Source of the DNA: Cinnamomum chago
Lineage: Eukaryota > Streptophyta > Magnoliopsida > Laurales > Lauraceae
Assembly: GCA_038049695.1 (NCBI GenBank)
Contig: CP142451.1
Coordinates: forward strand, 33,278,001-33,342,000
Reading direction: 5' to 3'
DNA length: 64,000 nucleotides
Both the position numbers and the translations under genes were made by a program. The first letter of the stretch is position 1, and the number at the start of each line of letters is the position of its first letter. Positions 24,101 to 34,712 of the stretch are shown one piece after another. The notes under the pieces were generated by a model. It was not told the origin of the DNA, did not search any database, and was given only the letters and a program-made list of their open reading frames with translations.

Positions 24101-27100
24101 ACACATAATACATACTAATTCAGAAAACCTATATGGACGAAAAACTTTTTTATTTATTTGATAGATGGAATTTTAGCTAAGACATGTGATATATTTAAGA
24201 GGTCCACTGGTCCTATCAGATGCATATTTGGGCTTTGGACTAGAATCTACCAAAAGTCAACCCCATTGGATATTTCTAGTCATCAGTAGCATCTGACAAC
24301 TAAAAATGTCCAATGAAGCTGATTTTTAGTACATCCTAAGTGACAACATACCTATGCATTTGCTAGGGCTAGTGAACCGCTGCCAATATTTCATTTTTTT
24401 GGTTGTTTGCTACAACAAAAAATAAATCATTTTTTTCCTATTAGCAAGAAATAGCATAGGGCCTATCATCTACAACTAAATTTTAGCCATCCTAGTAAAA
24501 TGATGCACTTTTTAAAATTCCCATTCTATTTTTCAAAATCCATGCCTTCTCAAAATGGTTAGACATAGAACACATACTAATACAAAAAACCTAAATGGAT
24601 AATATTGCTTTCATATGATGGAAGAACTTTCAGCTAAGAAGTGTGTCACTACCCCCAATAGACAACATACTTGTGCTTTAGATTAGTGTCTACCAAAAAG
24701 AAGTCGCATTAGGCATTTCTAGTCATCTGATGTAGAGAGGTGATCAAATGACCAGAAATGTCCAATGGAGTTGACTTCTGTTAGACCTATAATAAATACC
24801 CATGCACTTGGTCGAAGTTAGAATCCACTACCAAATATTTCATTGTCTCAATTGTTTAATTGTTTGCGACGAGAAAAGGCACTCTTCTCCTACACGTAAG
24901 ACTCATTAATTCCATTGTAATTAAATATCACAAGCAATGACTTTTAGAATCAATCATATTAGGTCATGGATTGATTGGATTCCAAATTTAGAGACTTGGC
25001 AAAGAGAGGCTGCCCAAATTCGATAACCTAATAAATTCTTTGGTAAAGAATTGAAGTAATTTAGAAAAACCAAATCACCTTGAAATTATATAATAAAGTG
25101 TTCATGAAGATCCTCAAATCTTTCTGCCAAGATAGCCTACTCTATTGCAAGAAGTACCTAAATGGGCATTCAACATTATAGCTTTCAAGCCAAACCATCC
25201 ACAACTAATGTTATGCATCCAAACCTGCTCTAATTTAGATCCTCTCATTAAATGGGTGTGGAGCATTTTCCTAAAAAAATAAAATGGTTAGCAAGGGAAA
25301 GGATCGTGCACCTAAAAAGTTTCCCTAGTTTTCATTCTATAAGATGGGAGCATTTTCTGAAAGTTCTGCAAAAGCATATTTTAGAGGCTTTCTCTATACA
25401 TTTCTCCATTAAGAAATGTATACCTCAAACAGAATTCCCTAACCTTTAAAAGAAAAATAATAATAATAATAATCATTTGGGTAACTCTTGTGTACTTCTT
25501 TACTGCAAATCACAGTGATGGATTCCTTTGCAAGTTTTTCAAGTGTCAAAAGTTACCCTGAATTTTTTCCTTTTTCCCACTCTTTTAGAGTCTTCCTCGA
25601 TACGAGGAAGCCCCTAGAAGGAACTGATCACAAGGTGTGATCAGGAGGAGCGAAGACCCAAGACTGAAGGGCAATTATCGGTGAACTTTGTCTCCCAATG
25701 AAAGTTTAAAGAAAATAACAAGAACAAGAAAAAGGCCAATGTTCCAAAGGAAGCTGAAAAGCCAGTGAAGAAAAGGAAGGGGTTATGAAGAAATGCTTCT
25801 TCTATGGAAAGAAGGGCACATTAAGAATTACCTAAATGGTTTTTTCCTTTTACAGGCTTCCTCTTCGCATTTCTTCCATCAATAAACGTATACCAAAAAA
25901 AAGGTTTTTTTCCTTTTAGAGCTTCCTTTACATGTTTCTTCCATAAAGAAACGTATACCCAAATAAAATTCACTAAATAGCAATTTATGAAAGAGTCTGG
26001 ACCGCAGTTTCGTTGAAACAGGGAGATACTGTTTCATCCTATCAACATTTGCCAGCTATATAAAATCTCATGACAGCTAATGCACCCTCTCAATTGCTTC
26101 ATTGGAATGAAAAAAAAAGAGGAGATTTTATATAGCCGGCGAATGTTGATAGGATAAAACAATATCTCCCTGCTTCAACAAAACAGGGGATCTGGGCTCT
26201 TTATCAAAAGGGTATACATTCCTTAATGGATGAACCGTATAAAAAAAGCCTGTAAGGGTAACTCTTGTCTACTTTTTTGTAAATCTTGGTGATGGCTTCC
26301 TTTGCAAGAGGTTCAAGTGACGAGAGTTACCTAGAACCTTACCTTTAATAGGTTTCCTTATACGCTTCTTCCATAAAAAAACACATGCCTCAAACAAATC
26401 TCCCCAAATGGCAGCAATGAAAGAGGTAAGCCATTGAAATTAAACAAATTGTTCGAGGCCTTATTGCACGCATCGTTAATTCCAAGTGAGGGACCCAGTG
26501 GACCACATGAACCAACAGCAGATTCAGACACCGGGGAGTGGAGAACTGTTTTTTGCAGTCTAAATAAGAAATAAAAATATATATTTCACCGCAGAAAATT
26601 ATCACCGCACAAAAATAGAAACTGAAACTGTATAAAATGAAGTCTTGAGTTTCATTTTTTACAGAAAGTAAAATCATTGTGGAAATAAATAACCATTGGA
26701 TAACTGTTGCAGACAAACACGTCCTAATTATTTTAGGGTTACATTTCTTCATTCTCTATTATCCCAACATCAGTTCTGGATTGGCTAATTTTAAGTTCCA
26801 ATACTCATCATACCCAACAAAAATCAATTGAAATGCAGACAAACAAAAAGGAGCGAAACTCGGAAGAAGATAACAAAACTTGCAAGAAATTCATCACATA
26901 TCATCAAATTCAGACAATGAAAAGAAATTAATGAAACCAAGATGAAGTAATTCAAAGACTTCTCAAACAAAACACGGACACGCAATAAGAAAAATCATCA
27001 ATCCCTAATTATAAAGACAAACAGTAGAAGCAATTCATGGTTAAGTGCAAAACCAACCATAAGCCATGAAATCCAAACTCATACACAGAAATAAAGCAAA

Positions 27101-28577
27101 TCGAGATTGGAAATCCAATCTTTTACCAAACAGAACTTACCCAACAATCAAAAAGCAAGATTATGAAGAAAAATGGTAAAACCCATGTAAGGGAAACGGT
27201 AAAACCAACCCTATGCCTGGAACACTATCAGATATAGAGTTAACATCTACTGCCCTAATCTGGTATGGAGCTCCATTTTGCAGCCTACAACCTCTTGGTT
27301 TGGATGGAGGCTCTTGCATAACAGAACCCCAACTGCAGCCTGGGCCCAATCAACAGGTTAACACCTAGCTTCAAGATGCCCCCTTTGCATGCAACACCCA
27401 GAAACGGCTCATAATATTTTCTTCAATTGCTCCCAATCTCATCGAGTTTGGGAATCCGTCTACTCCATGTCAGAAATCTCCCCACAGCTGCCAGAACATG
27501 GAGCGCTCTCTCTCTCTCTCTCTCTCTAGCAATTTTCGGTAAAATTGCTAAACAAGGGATAGGTGTTGCGATGATCAGTACCAACTCACTTCTATGGAAA
27601 GGCTAAATAGCCAAGTTCATCAAGGCCATAATCCATAATTTCAACCCCATCTGCTCTTCAACCAGAGAGGAAACCTTCAGCTCTTTCAGAAATATCATGA
27701 ATCGTTTTGCAGGAGCCATCTTCAGGGCGTTAAGGCTCCTTTTCCAGCTCATTAAAGCTTCATATGCTACTAACATCTTAATTAGTTTGCTTGTTTTGTT
27801 TTATTGCTTTCCATGTGACTCTGTAGATGTCTTCATACAGTTACAGTGGACATTGTTTCCTATTGGGGGCTCCATCTTGGAGCTATTTTTTATGAAACCA
27901 CTTTTGCGTTCTAGCAGAAAAAAAAACCTAGGCCATGATATCCAGACACAAAAAAATAAAAAATAAAAACCCAGATAGGAAATCCAACCATTTACCAAAA
28001 TAAAACTCACCCAACAATCAAAACCCAGATTCTGATTAAAAAATGGGAAAACCCCATGTAAGGATAAGAGAAATAAACACTGACAAAGTGACAATATGTC
28101 ATGAAACACAAACACAAATAAAGAAATAAGCCAAACCCAAATAGGAAATCCAAGCATATAACAACACAAAACTCACTCAAAAGATAAATGAATAGACTCA
28201 TCCATCCAAACGCACCTGATATTAACACCACCTTTCACAGCATATCTCGACACATTCTCTCTCACCCACAAATCCGCAGCCACAGGGGACGAGCTCAAGA
28301 GACCCAACATATCATTTGAGATCCCCACCATCACCTCAATCTTGCTCCCCATCAGACCCTTGAGAGCAACTGGGTCGGCGTCAAAGATCTTCACCTTCTC
28401 TATTCCGTTCTCTTTCATGAGATCAACCACAACAGATGGTGAGAGCCTGTGGGAAGAGAGTGTACCCCAGTTCACACCAATGGCAGATTCCCCTCTCAAA
28501 ACCAAGGCTAAGAAGAAGAAGAAGAAGAAGAAGGAGAGAGAGAAGATTGCTGAAGCTGTGAGATGGGTTTCTGCCAT
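18101..28577 (-). CDS. Glucan endo-1,3-beta-glucosidase, GH17 + X8 (CBM43), GPI-anchor type
   Basis: Two-exon gene: exon 1 28577-28216, intron 28215-19215 (GT...AG, phase 2), exon 2 19214-18101; joined length 1476 nt, 491 residues, no break. It hydrolyses beta-1,3-glucans such as callose, at the cell surface or wall. Residues 1-32 form a signal peptide with a run of Phe, and the mature part starts A-I-G-V-N-W-G. The joint restores N-I-R-Y-V-A-V-G-N-E-P. Glu128 (GNEP) is the GH17 acid catalyst and Glu271 (G-E-V-G-W-P) the nucleophile. The X8 carbohydrate-binding domain starts at W-C-I-A-D-P (371) and runs to about 455. A Gly/Ser-rich segment and a hydrophobic tail (471-491) predict a GPI anchor. 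It resembles the Arabidopsis glucan endo-1,3-beta-glucosidase 5/6 group. The exon split just before the GNEP motif is usual for the family; the 9.0 kb intron is long. Confidence 0.93.
19936..20130. repeat. Tandem duplication in the glucanase intron
   Basis: CAGCCCCACCAAATCTCAGATCC... (19936) recurs as AGCCCCCACAAAATCTAAGATCC (20052) with a diverged but collinear ~75 bp, unit spacing about 118 bp. Confidence 0.75.
20622..20720 (+). mobile_element. tRNA-derived SINE-like head
   Basis: TGTGGCACAATGG (about 20626) matches the RNA polymerase III A box, and GCAGCTTCAAGTC (about 20669) the B box, about 40 bp apart as in tRNA genes and SINEs. It cannot fold as a normal tRNA from inspection, and lies inside the glucanase intron in the opposite orientation. 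No matching second copy was seen in the window. Confidence 0.45.
22140..24893. repeat. Six-unit tandem array, ~457 bp period, in the glucanase intron
   Basis: Units start with a CATCTTCTACACTTAAA-like word at about 22151, 22615, 23070, 23517, 24030 and 24452. Spacings are 464, 455, 447, 513 and 422 bp; the 513 bp unit is lengthened by a poly-A tract near 23990 and a local duplication. Each unit also carries GCATTTGGTAGGGCTAGTG and CCACCAATATTTCATTTG. Each has an internal inverted repeat, for example 23310-23341 against 23369-23400, where CAAAAATCAACCCCATT pairs imperfectly with AATAGAGCTGATTTTTG. No reading frame persists through units, so this is satellite-like, non-coding DNA. Confidence 0.9.
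25482..26410. repeat. Repeat cluster around a foldback
   Basis: AACTCTTGTGTACTTCTTT...TTCAAGTG...AGTTACC at 25482-25562 recurs at 26260-26336. The word CTTCCATAAAGAAACGTATACC (with variants) occurs at about 25393, 25877, 25937 and 26358 and inverted at 26208-26236. The cluster looks like repeated insertion of one small family. Confidence 0.7.
25930..26240. mobile_element. Foldback / MITE with ~110-135 bp arms
   Basis: The left arm (25935-26070) holds CGTATACCC, GAAACAGGGAGATACTG and TTTCATCCTATCAACATT. The right arm (26129-26236) is its reverse complement with few mismatches, ending GGGTATAC. The arms are separated by ~60 bp of loop. Non-coding. A related word, GAGATACTGTTTCACCC, occurs near 61982. 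Confidence 0.75.
27290..27960 (+). pseudogene. LINE fragment, zf-RVT (reverse-transcriptase zinc-binding) region
   Basis: From 27378 a frame reads C-P-L-C-M-Q-H-P-E-T-A-H-N-I-F-F-N-C-S and then H-R-V-W, the zinc-binding segment found after the reverse transcriptase of plant LINEs. A (CT)n microsatellite (about 27509-27527) and stops follow, so the frame is dead. It ends in an A-rich stretch near 27918-27966, as expected of a LINE 3' end. The RT domain itself is absent (5' truncation). It lies antisense in the glucanase intron. Confidence 0.65.
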
Positions 28578-29436
28578 TTTGGAAGATCGGTGGTTTGGAT
28601 CAGAGGATTGGATGGTTTTGCAGGGGCATCATAATTCGATTGGAGGTTGGAGTAGAAAACAAGAGAGTGGCAGTAGAACTGGAGAACTGTGAAATGGCAG
28701 AGGAAAGTGAAATGGCCGCGGCTATGTTGGAATTTGGTGCAAATGCACCTGGTTTTTATGGAAATTATGCAGAGTATCTTTCTTTTAGGTGTTATGTCAC
28801 ATTCAAAAGTTTATCTCTTTAAGTGTAGGAGCTCTTTTTTCATTTGGTACTTTTGGTATAAATAAGGAGCTCTGATATATGCAATATTTCAACTAATCTT
28901 AACCCATTGATGAGTAGGTTTAAAAGTTTATCAATTTTAAATGACATTATTTTTATTTTTATTTTTTTGCTAGTTGGGCCACTAGTTAAGAGCAATACTT
29001 CTAAGTGGAATATCTAGATTGATCCCGGATGAGAGCAATACGTTTTTCCACTAGTTGGGCCACTGGTCGAGAGCAATACTTTTAACATATATGTGAAACT
29101 AAAATGCCAACACCATTCAAACACCATTCAACCTAAGTGTGCTGGCAGCATCACTTATCTTTTTATTGTTTTTCAATCTAATGATCCGTAGTGATCTGCA
29201 TAGGTGCAACAGCCATTTACAATTACAATAGTGGCCTCGGTTACTTTCTCTAATTACCTTTCAAATGCAATCACATATCCTGTGTTTTTCAACAACCTGA
29301 GAAAGAGTCCTACATAGGCTTTTAGTAAAGCATTGTTTGTCCCTCACGTTCGGACATTGACCCATTCACTTTTAATGTGGAATGTTAAAATGCCCGCCAC
29401 TCTCATTTTCAATCTCAGCAAACCCTGCAGCTCCAT

Positions 29437-29467
<31 letters not shown>

Positions 29468-30584
29468 GTGCCTCCCTTTTTTATTTTTTCTGCCATAGGT
29501 CTGGAATACACACTCTTTCATATCTCATGGGCCTATTTGTTTGAGAGCATTTTTGTGGAATTCTCTAAAAAAATGTATCCATGAAAATTCACAATTCCTA
29601 TTTCATCGGATTTAGATGGTCATTTCATTGTTTTTCTTCGTAAAATTGCCTGATAAAAGGTTTTTTTTTTTTTTTGTAAGTACTACAGCATGCATAAGTG
29701 GGACGAAAGGCCCTACAAGTGAAAAAAAAGCAAGCACAAGCGGAAAAAAAGCCCACACAAATGGGAAGATGTAGCGTATTCAACGTTCAAACTCTGGACA
29801 ATCAGGTGAGGACTGCAGCCACTTACTAGCAAGGTTAGTAGCCGTTCTTTCTTAATAAGAGTTTAAACTAAACTATTTCATAAAGATTACTTTTTTTTAT
29901 TATTATTAAATGGTTAAAACCCAATTCTTGCTTTAATGAAGGGAGAAATTTCCTCGTGTGAAGCAGCTTCACAAATTATAACACAAAAAATTGAAAAAGA
30001 AAATCTAAAATAGGATATGAATATTCTTAACCAAATCACTTCAAAAGGCCATGATGCGACTATCGGATGAAGCGGTTCAGTGGCTGGATGGACGAATTTG
30101 CATAGAATTGGCATGCTTCGCAGCATCATGCGTATTTCATTGCATCCTTCACCATTGTGGGTCAGTAGTAGCCCATCTTGTTTATTCGATAATGTAGGTT
30201 TAAGCCCGATTGGTGTGCACCATAAATGCTGGCATTCATCTCCTTTAGGGCCTCACCTGCTTCCTGATATGCAAGGCACTTCAACAAATGGATAAGATTA
30301 AGATGCTATTAGGCTGTTGGTTAAAGACTTCAAACTTCTAGGCAAGTCTCCTTAGAATTGCAACTTAGTGAGTTAGAGCCAAACATGAACCAGCACCCAA
30401 AGTGAAACTGAGTTGGGCTTGTCTTTGTTTGGCAAGGCACATGGGATTTGGGCCAATTCGTGTTTGGGGCTTAGCTATTTCAAATTTAGGAGTGTTTTAT
30501 ACTCGTAAAAGATAATATCAACGTGGTTATTTCATCTTCACATAATGAAATACAAGCAAGATATGCTCATATAAGTGGTTGGTT
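28578..30584. other. Upstream region of the glucanase gene, intergenic
   Basis: The first few hundred bases should include the minus-strand promoter and 5' UTR of the glucanase. A ~70 bp direct repeat with CTAGTTGGGCCACTAGTTAAG and GAGAGCAATAC words lies at 28968-29078. Poly-T tracts occur at 29440 and 29660. The plus frames 28342-28692 and 28595-28822 overlap glucanase exon 1 or its leader and have no domain. No other gene seen. Confidence 0.5.
29660..29855 (-). mobile_element. SINE-like copy, second member
   Basis: Read on the minus strand it shows a degraded B box (GAGTTTGAACG), then CTTCCCATTTGTGTGGGC and TCCGCTTGTGC, the same body words as 17185-17415, ending in a homopolymer tract. It is therefore an inverted second copy of that family. 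Confidence 0.5.
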
Positions 30585-31352
30585 TTAAGGGATTTTTACC
30601 ATACAAGATATAAAAGGCCTTGAATTCCTCAAAATGATGTTGACCAAAACTATATCCCAAATGTGAGTACTATACATGGGACCCCAAATTCTTTTTCAAA
30701 TTCTACCCATTTTGTGCGATATCGCACAAATTGAAGGTGAAAATAATCAATTTTCCTCTTATATTTTCCTCTGTTCTCATCTCCTAAAGCACTAAACCTA
30801 CATTTCTTCTTGTGACTTTCTTCATTTCTACTACTTTCTCCATCATTCAAAAAGGTTTTTTAATAGGGTTTCTCCGTTTCTTTTCCATTTTTCCAAAAGT
30901 ATCTCTAGGTTTCTCCACAACTCTTCTTCATTTTTCTTTTCCATTTGGTCATTGTCCTGTTCTAATAACTTTAGCATGAGGACTAGGGATGGATCCACAA
31001 TATCAATACCTTGTAAAATTTTGTGGTCTATGTACCCTTTTTGGGAACTGCTTCTCATGAATCATTTTTAGGTGAAGAAAATAAAAGACTACACTTTTTG
31101 GGAACCTTTTTAAAAGATTGATAAAGTAATAGGAACGGGAAGGTTGCAGGGAAAAAAAAAAGGTTTAGTGCTTTAGGAGATGAGAATGGAGGGTAATATA
31201 AGAGGGTGATCGAACAGTTTGTGCGATATCACATAAATTGGGTAGAATTGAAAAAAGAATTTGGGGCCCCATGTATAGTACCCACATTTGGGATATAGTT
31301 TTGGTTGACACCATTTTGAGGAATTCATATATCCAGTATGGTAAAAATCTCT
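30585..31352. mobile_element. Foldback MITE, ~200 bp inverted arms
   Basis: The left arm (about 30590-30805) contains TTTTTACCATAC, ACCAAAACTATATCCCAAAT, CTATACATGGG and CTCATCTCCTAAAGCACTAAACC. The right arm (about 31150-31352) contains their reverse complements. Each arm carries a nested palindrome: TTTGTGCGATATCGCACAAA (30711-30730, perfect) and its decayed partner at about 31219. The centre has no domain-bearing frame. Confidence 0.8.
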
Positions 31353-32091
31353 AGTTTTAAAATAAGAGTCCTTTTGGCTGGTTTGGAAATGAAAAATGGA
31401 AGTTGTTAAAAATTACAAATTCCAAAATACGTTATTACATTTATTTATTTATTTATTTTTGAAATCAAAAGAATCATTTTTGCTAGGCCCATCACATTCT
31501 CAAATTTCTTTTTAGATTTTTTCCCATCATCTAGTTGGTAGAATTCGTATTTGTCAAAATTGAAAGGCAGTTGTCAAAATCAAATTGAAACCTTCTACTA
31601 TAATATTGGTGTGGGGACTAGTAAGACTCCAATTTCGTAGGTAACAGTCAAAATTTAATTGAAGGACTACTTGTCGCAACCCCGGACCGGGTCAAAGGCC
31701 TAATCCGGGATCTGGACTAAGTGAGTGATGTGATGTAATGTTAAAGTATGGTAATAAGATGTACACAATTAATTAATTTCCCACAGGTGTCCGCGGTGAG
31801 GATATCACAACAACATAATACATTTTTGTTTAAGTGCAGAAGCGTGTAGTAAATCAAATCATAATTCATTTCAAAATTACATGACTAATAACATATCTAT
31901 ATAACTTGATTTCAGAGTGAGCAATGATCATTATAACATTTTTCCAAAAAGTAAAGTTAAATGTTTATACAAAAGATTAGTTAATTAATCACTCCCCAAA
32001 AATAAAGGCCAACAAAGGCCAGTACAACCAAAAGAATGTGTCAGTCATAATCCCCAAAAAGTGTTTCGTATCTCATAGTCTGACTCGATGT

Positions 32092-32183
32092 CTACATGAC
32101 ATCATCAGCTTGTCATTCGCCTAAACGTTGCGGCTCTCCGGCCGCCTCCTCCGGCTCCTTCTTAAGGAAGGGGGCATCTGGAC
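32092..32183 (-). other. Acidic terminal-exon reading frame of copy B (one internal stop)
   Basis: The frame after the acceptor reads G-P-D-A-P-F-L-K-K-E-P-E-E-A-A-G-E-P-Q-R-L-G-E, a TGA, then Q-A-D-D-V-M-stop. Copy D has Trp where B has the TGA, so B is a broken version of the same exon. In B the frame is also open upstream of the acceptor (W-Y-S-G-P-D). Confidence 0.45.
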
Positions 32184-33149
32184 CTGAGTACCAAAAGTAG
32201 TCGGTCAGACACGATGGTCTGGCAGGTGGGTGAAAAGATATAGCAATATGACAATAATTAAATGTAACTTGGAAAACATTGAAACCTGTTAAAACAATAA
32301 TTTCTATGAAAAAGAATGCATTATTAGTTAAAAAGCATATATGCAATATAAAGCATGAAAGGTACCAAGGAAACAGGAAACTGGCAAGATGGCAACCACA
32401 CTAAGCTAAATCCTCCATCACTAATGTGATGAGAGCATGCTAGAGGCGTTGGTCTCAGGCACTCGAGGTGACAAGAACCAACTAAATATATAAATACATG
32501 TAGCTAAACAAGACCACGACCGCGGAACCGGGTAACGGGATAGGTAGGATCCAGACTGCAACTGGCAGGGACAAGATGGGGACGCAAAGTCAGTGGATCA
32601 AACCGACAAGGTTGTCCAAGCTTAGTGGTGCCGACTTATAGGTTACAAACAAGAAATCACAACATATACATATATATACAGATAGGTGTGTAACACCTAA
32701 ACAGGCGGGACAAGGTGCACATAGGCACATAAGTCACATTCATGTAAGGTCATGCATATACAGGCTAGCAAGACACTTAAAGTGTATAGTTCAGGCTTTC
32801 TAGAACAAGTTAGTAAAAATCACGTAAAAATGGACGAATATATATGAAATCCAAGTACACGAAAACACAAAAAGGATTTCCACAAGATATCGGACTATGC
32901 ATTGAGGATTTAAGATTTAAATCAAGGTGTATAAGGTCCCGTATGTCAGTTTGTCACTGGCTTGGTACTTATAAGATTTAGGACATTCTAAGAAACCTAT
33001 ACACATTGATAATTTGACAGTTCTCAACGTATTTCCAGGATGAGATTTTTTCTCTAAAAGTTCCCAAACAGTCCTTCCTAACCATCCCATAAACATATGG
33101 TTCAAAACAGTTTTTCTTTCTTCTCAATCTCCAAAAATTATTGGGAGGT

Positions 33150-33330
33150 CGGTCACCTTGGCGGTCAGCAAGCGGCTAGCCGCATGGGCCAGGTCGGCTA
33201 GCCGACTGGTCACCGCCTGGTGACCGCCCCTGCAGGAACCAGAATACCACCTTATTGATATGCCGACTGACCCTGAGCGGTCACCGGGTCGGCGACCAGT
33301 CGGCTAACCGCCTGCTGACCACCCAGTCAG
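33150..33330. repeat. CGGCTAGCCG / GGTCACC palindrome array in copy B
   Basis: GCGGCTAGCCGC, CGGCTAGCCGAC, CGGTCACC and CGGTCAGC words alternate in both orientations over 180 bp. The type matches copy A and is unlike C, D and E0. Confidence 0.8.
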
Positions 33331-33940
33331 CGGGTAGTGCAGATTTTCAACAAATTTCAGCCCCTTTTTCCTCCAATACATTTCTCCTATGAACCTCTTC
33401 ATTTCCTTCAATAAAAATGAGCTCAAAGCTCCTCCAATTCATCATTCAACACTTCCATTCTCTTCATTTCAAATTTCTTCATTTCCATCCTTTCCATTCA
33501 CAATCAATCTCAAGGTAAAGAAAACCCATTTATATAAGAAATCATTTGCAACTTTGACAACACAATACATGCATTTCCAAGATATGAACAAGAGATAATT
33601 AAACTCATCAATATGCATTTTTTAAAGAGTATTAGAACCATTACAAAAAGATTAGATAAAGCATATTAAGAATCATTAGTGAAAAATCAAGATTTCTCCA
33701 TAAAATATGTAAATATTCAAAACAATCCATTCATCCACTTGCCTTGGGTTCAATCTAGCAACTCAAGCCTTTAATCACACTCTTAAGCTCAAATCACCAA
33801 TCTGCACAAAAACCCCCATATACAACCCATTAAAAACCCTAAAAGACCAAAACAATGGAATAAAAGGAGAGAGCTTTCAATAATGGAGATGGAGCTTCTC
33901 AAGGGTCACAAGAATACATATCTAGAAGATGGAGATGATC

Positions 33941-33950
33941 ACTTACTTGG
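33941..33950 (-). other. Splice donor of copy B leader intron
   Basis: CCAAGTAAGT on the minus strand, a strong plant 5' splice site. Equivalent donors are at 488 (E0), 3083 (A), 48154 (C) and 56513 (D). Paired with the acceptor at 32184 the intron is about 1.76 kb. Confidence 0.5.
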
Positions 33951-34712
33951 AAGGTCCTCTAATGGAAAGAGTTTTCTCAAAGAGAGCTTCAATGGTGATG
34001 GATTTCTCCTCCAAGAGTATCAATGGAGAGCTTGTAGGGAGAGGAAGAAGAAAATGAAACCCATTTCTTGATTGGTGCAAGGTTGATGTGGATTTGGAGA
34101 TGGAAGCAAGAAGAAGAAGAAGAAGAAAAACCCTAGGCAACCTTCAAGCAAACCCTCCTTCAATGAAAAAGTAGCTAGAAAGAGTAATGTGAAAAGGGCT
34201 TTCCTTTTATAGCAAATGAAGGTGGGTCCCACAACTAATACGATTTATCGGGCTAGAAACATGTTTCTCGGGATCTCGGATGCATTCGACAAAGAAGGAA
34301 GAAATGATCGTCAAAATTTCTAGTTTTCAAAAAGTATATATTTCGCTGGTTTCATAGATATTGAAAATAGTGTCCAGATGTTTATGTAAAAAGACTGTTT
34401 TGCCCCTAACATAAGAGAAGAGGGGTTTCGGGGTCTCGAACGGGGACGAAGTCAACACGAAAGTTGTAGAGATTAATGAGATAAGTAAAACGAGGCTAAA
34501 ACAAGAATTATCGAAAATTTCGAATAATCTCCAATCATGCGCAAAGTCACTAAAAGAACCCCCAAAGGGTCCCACTAATCACAAAGGCACTCAAAATTCC
34601 CCAAAGCTATTATAATCCCAACTTAAATTAAAATCCACTAATCACACTTAGAACTAAAACACAACTTAATTAATGTTAATCGAGGTCACTCGGGTCGGGG
34701 TCTTACACTACT

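Larger units (their letters stand above)
19215..28215 (-). other. 9.0 kb intron of the glucanase gene
   Basis: The donor (CAG|GTGCG at 28215) and acceptor (GATTGCAG at 19215) are canonical. It is filled with repeats: a ~118 bp duplication (19936-20130), a tRNA-type SINE (20622-20720), a ~90 bp duplication (21795-21915), a six-unit tandem array (22140-24893), a foldback (25930-26240), and a LINE fragment (27290-27960). A block near 27110-27185 (TTACCAAACAGAACTTACCC...) is duplicated at 27990-28060. No independent gene was found inside; the 138-codon minus frame at 21022-21438 has no domain. Confidence 0.85.
31672..34707 (-). mobile_element. TG...CA element copy B (5 bp target duplication CTACT)
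   Basis: The ends read TGTCGCAACCCCGG on the left and GGGGTCTTACA on the right, flanked by CTACT at 31667-31671 and 34708-34712, a perfect 5 bp duplication as made by LTR-element integrase. Functional direction is minus: TATA box (CTATAAAAGG near 34210), leader, splice donor CAA|GTAAGT at 33946, palindrome array (33150-33330), a GTCGGCACCACTAAGC block, acceptor CTCAG (32185-32184), acidic exon. Length 3036 bp. No pol genes and no long direct repeats are seen, so it is either a long solo LTR or a pol-less element. The orientation is opposite to E0, A and C. Confidence 0.85.

Noticed and set aside
28342-28692. 116-codon plus frame
   Set aside because: Antisense shadow of glucanase exon 1; the poly-Lys run is the reverse of the TTC microsatellite.
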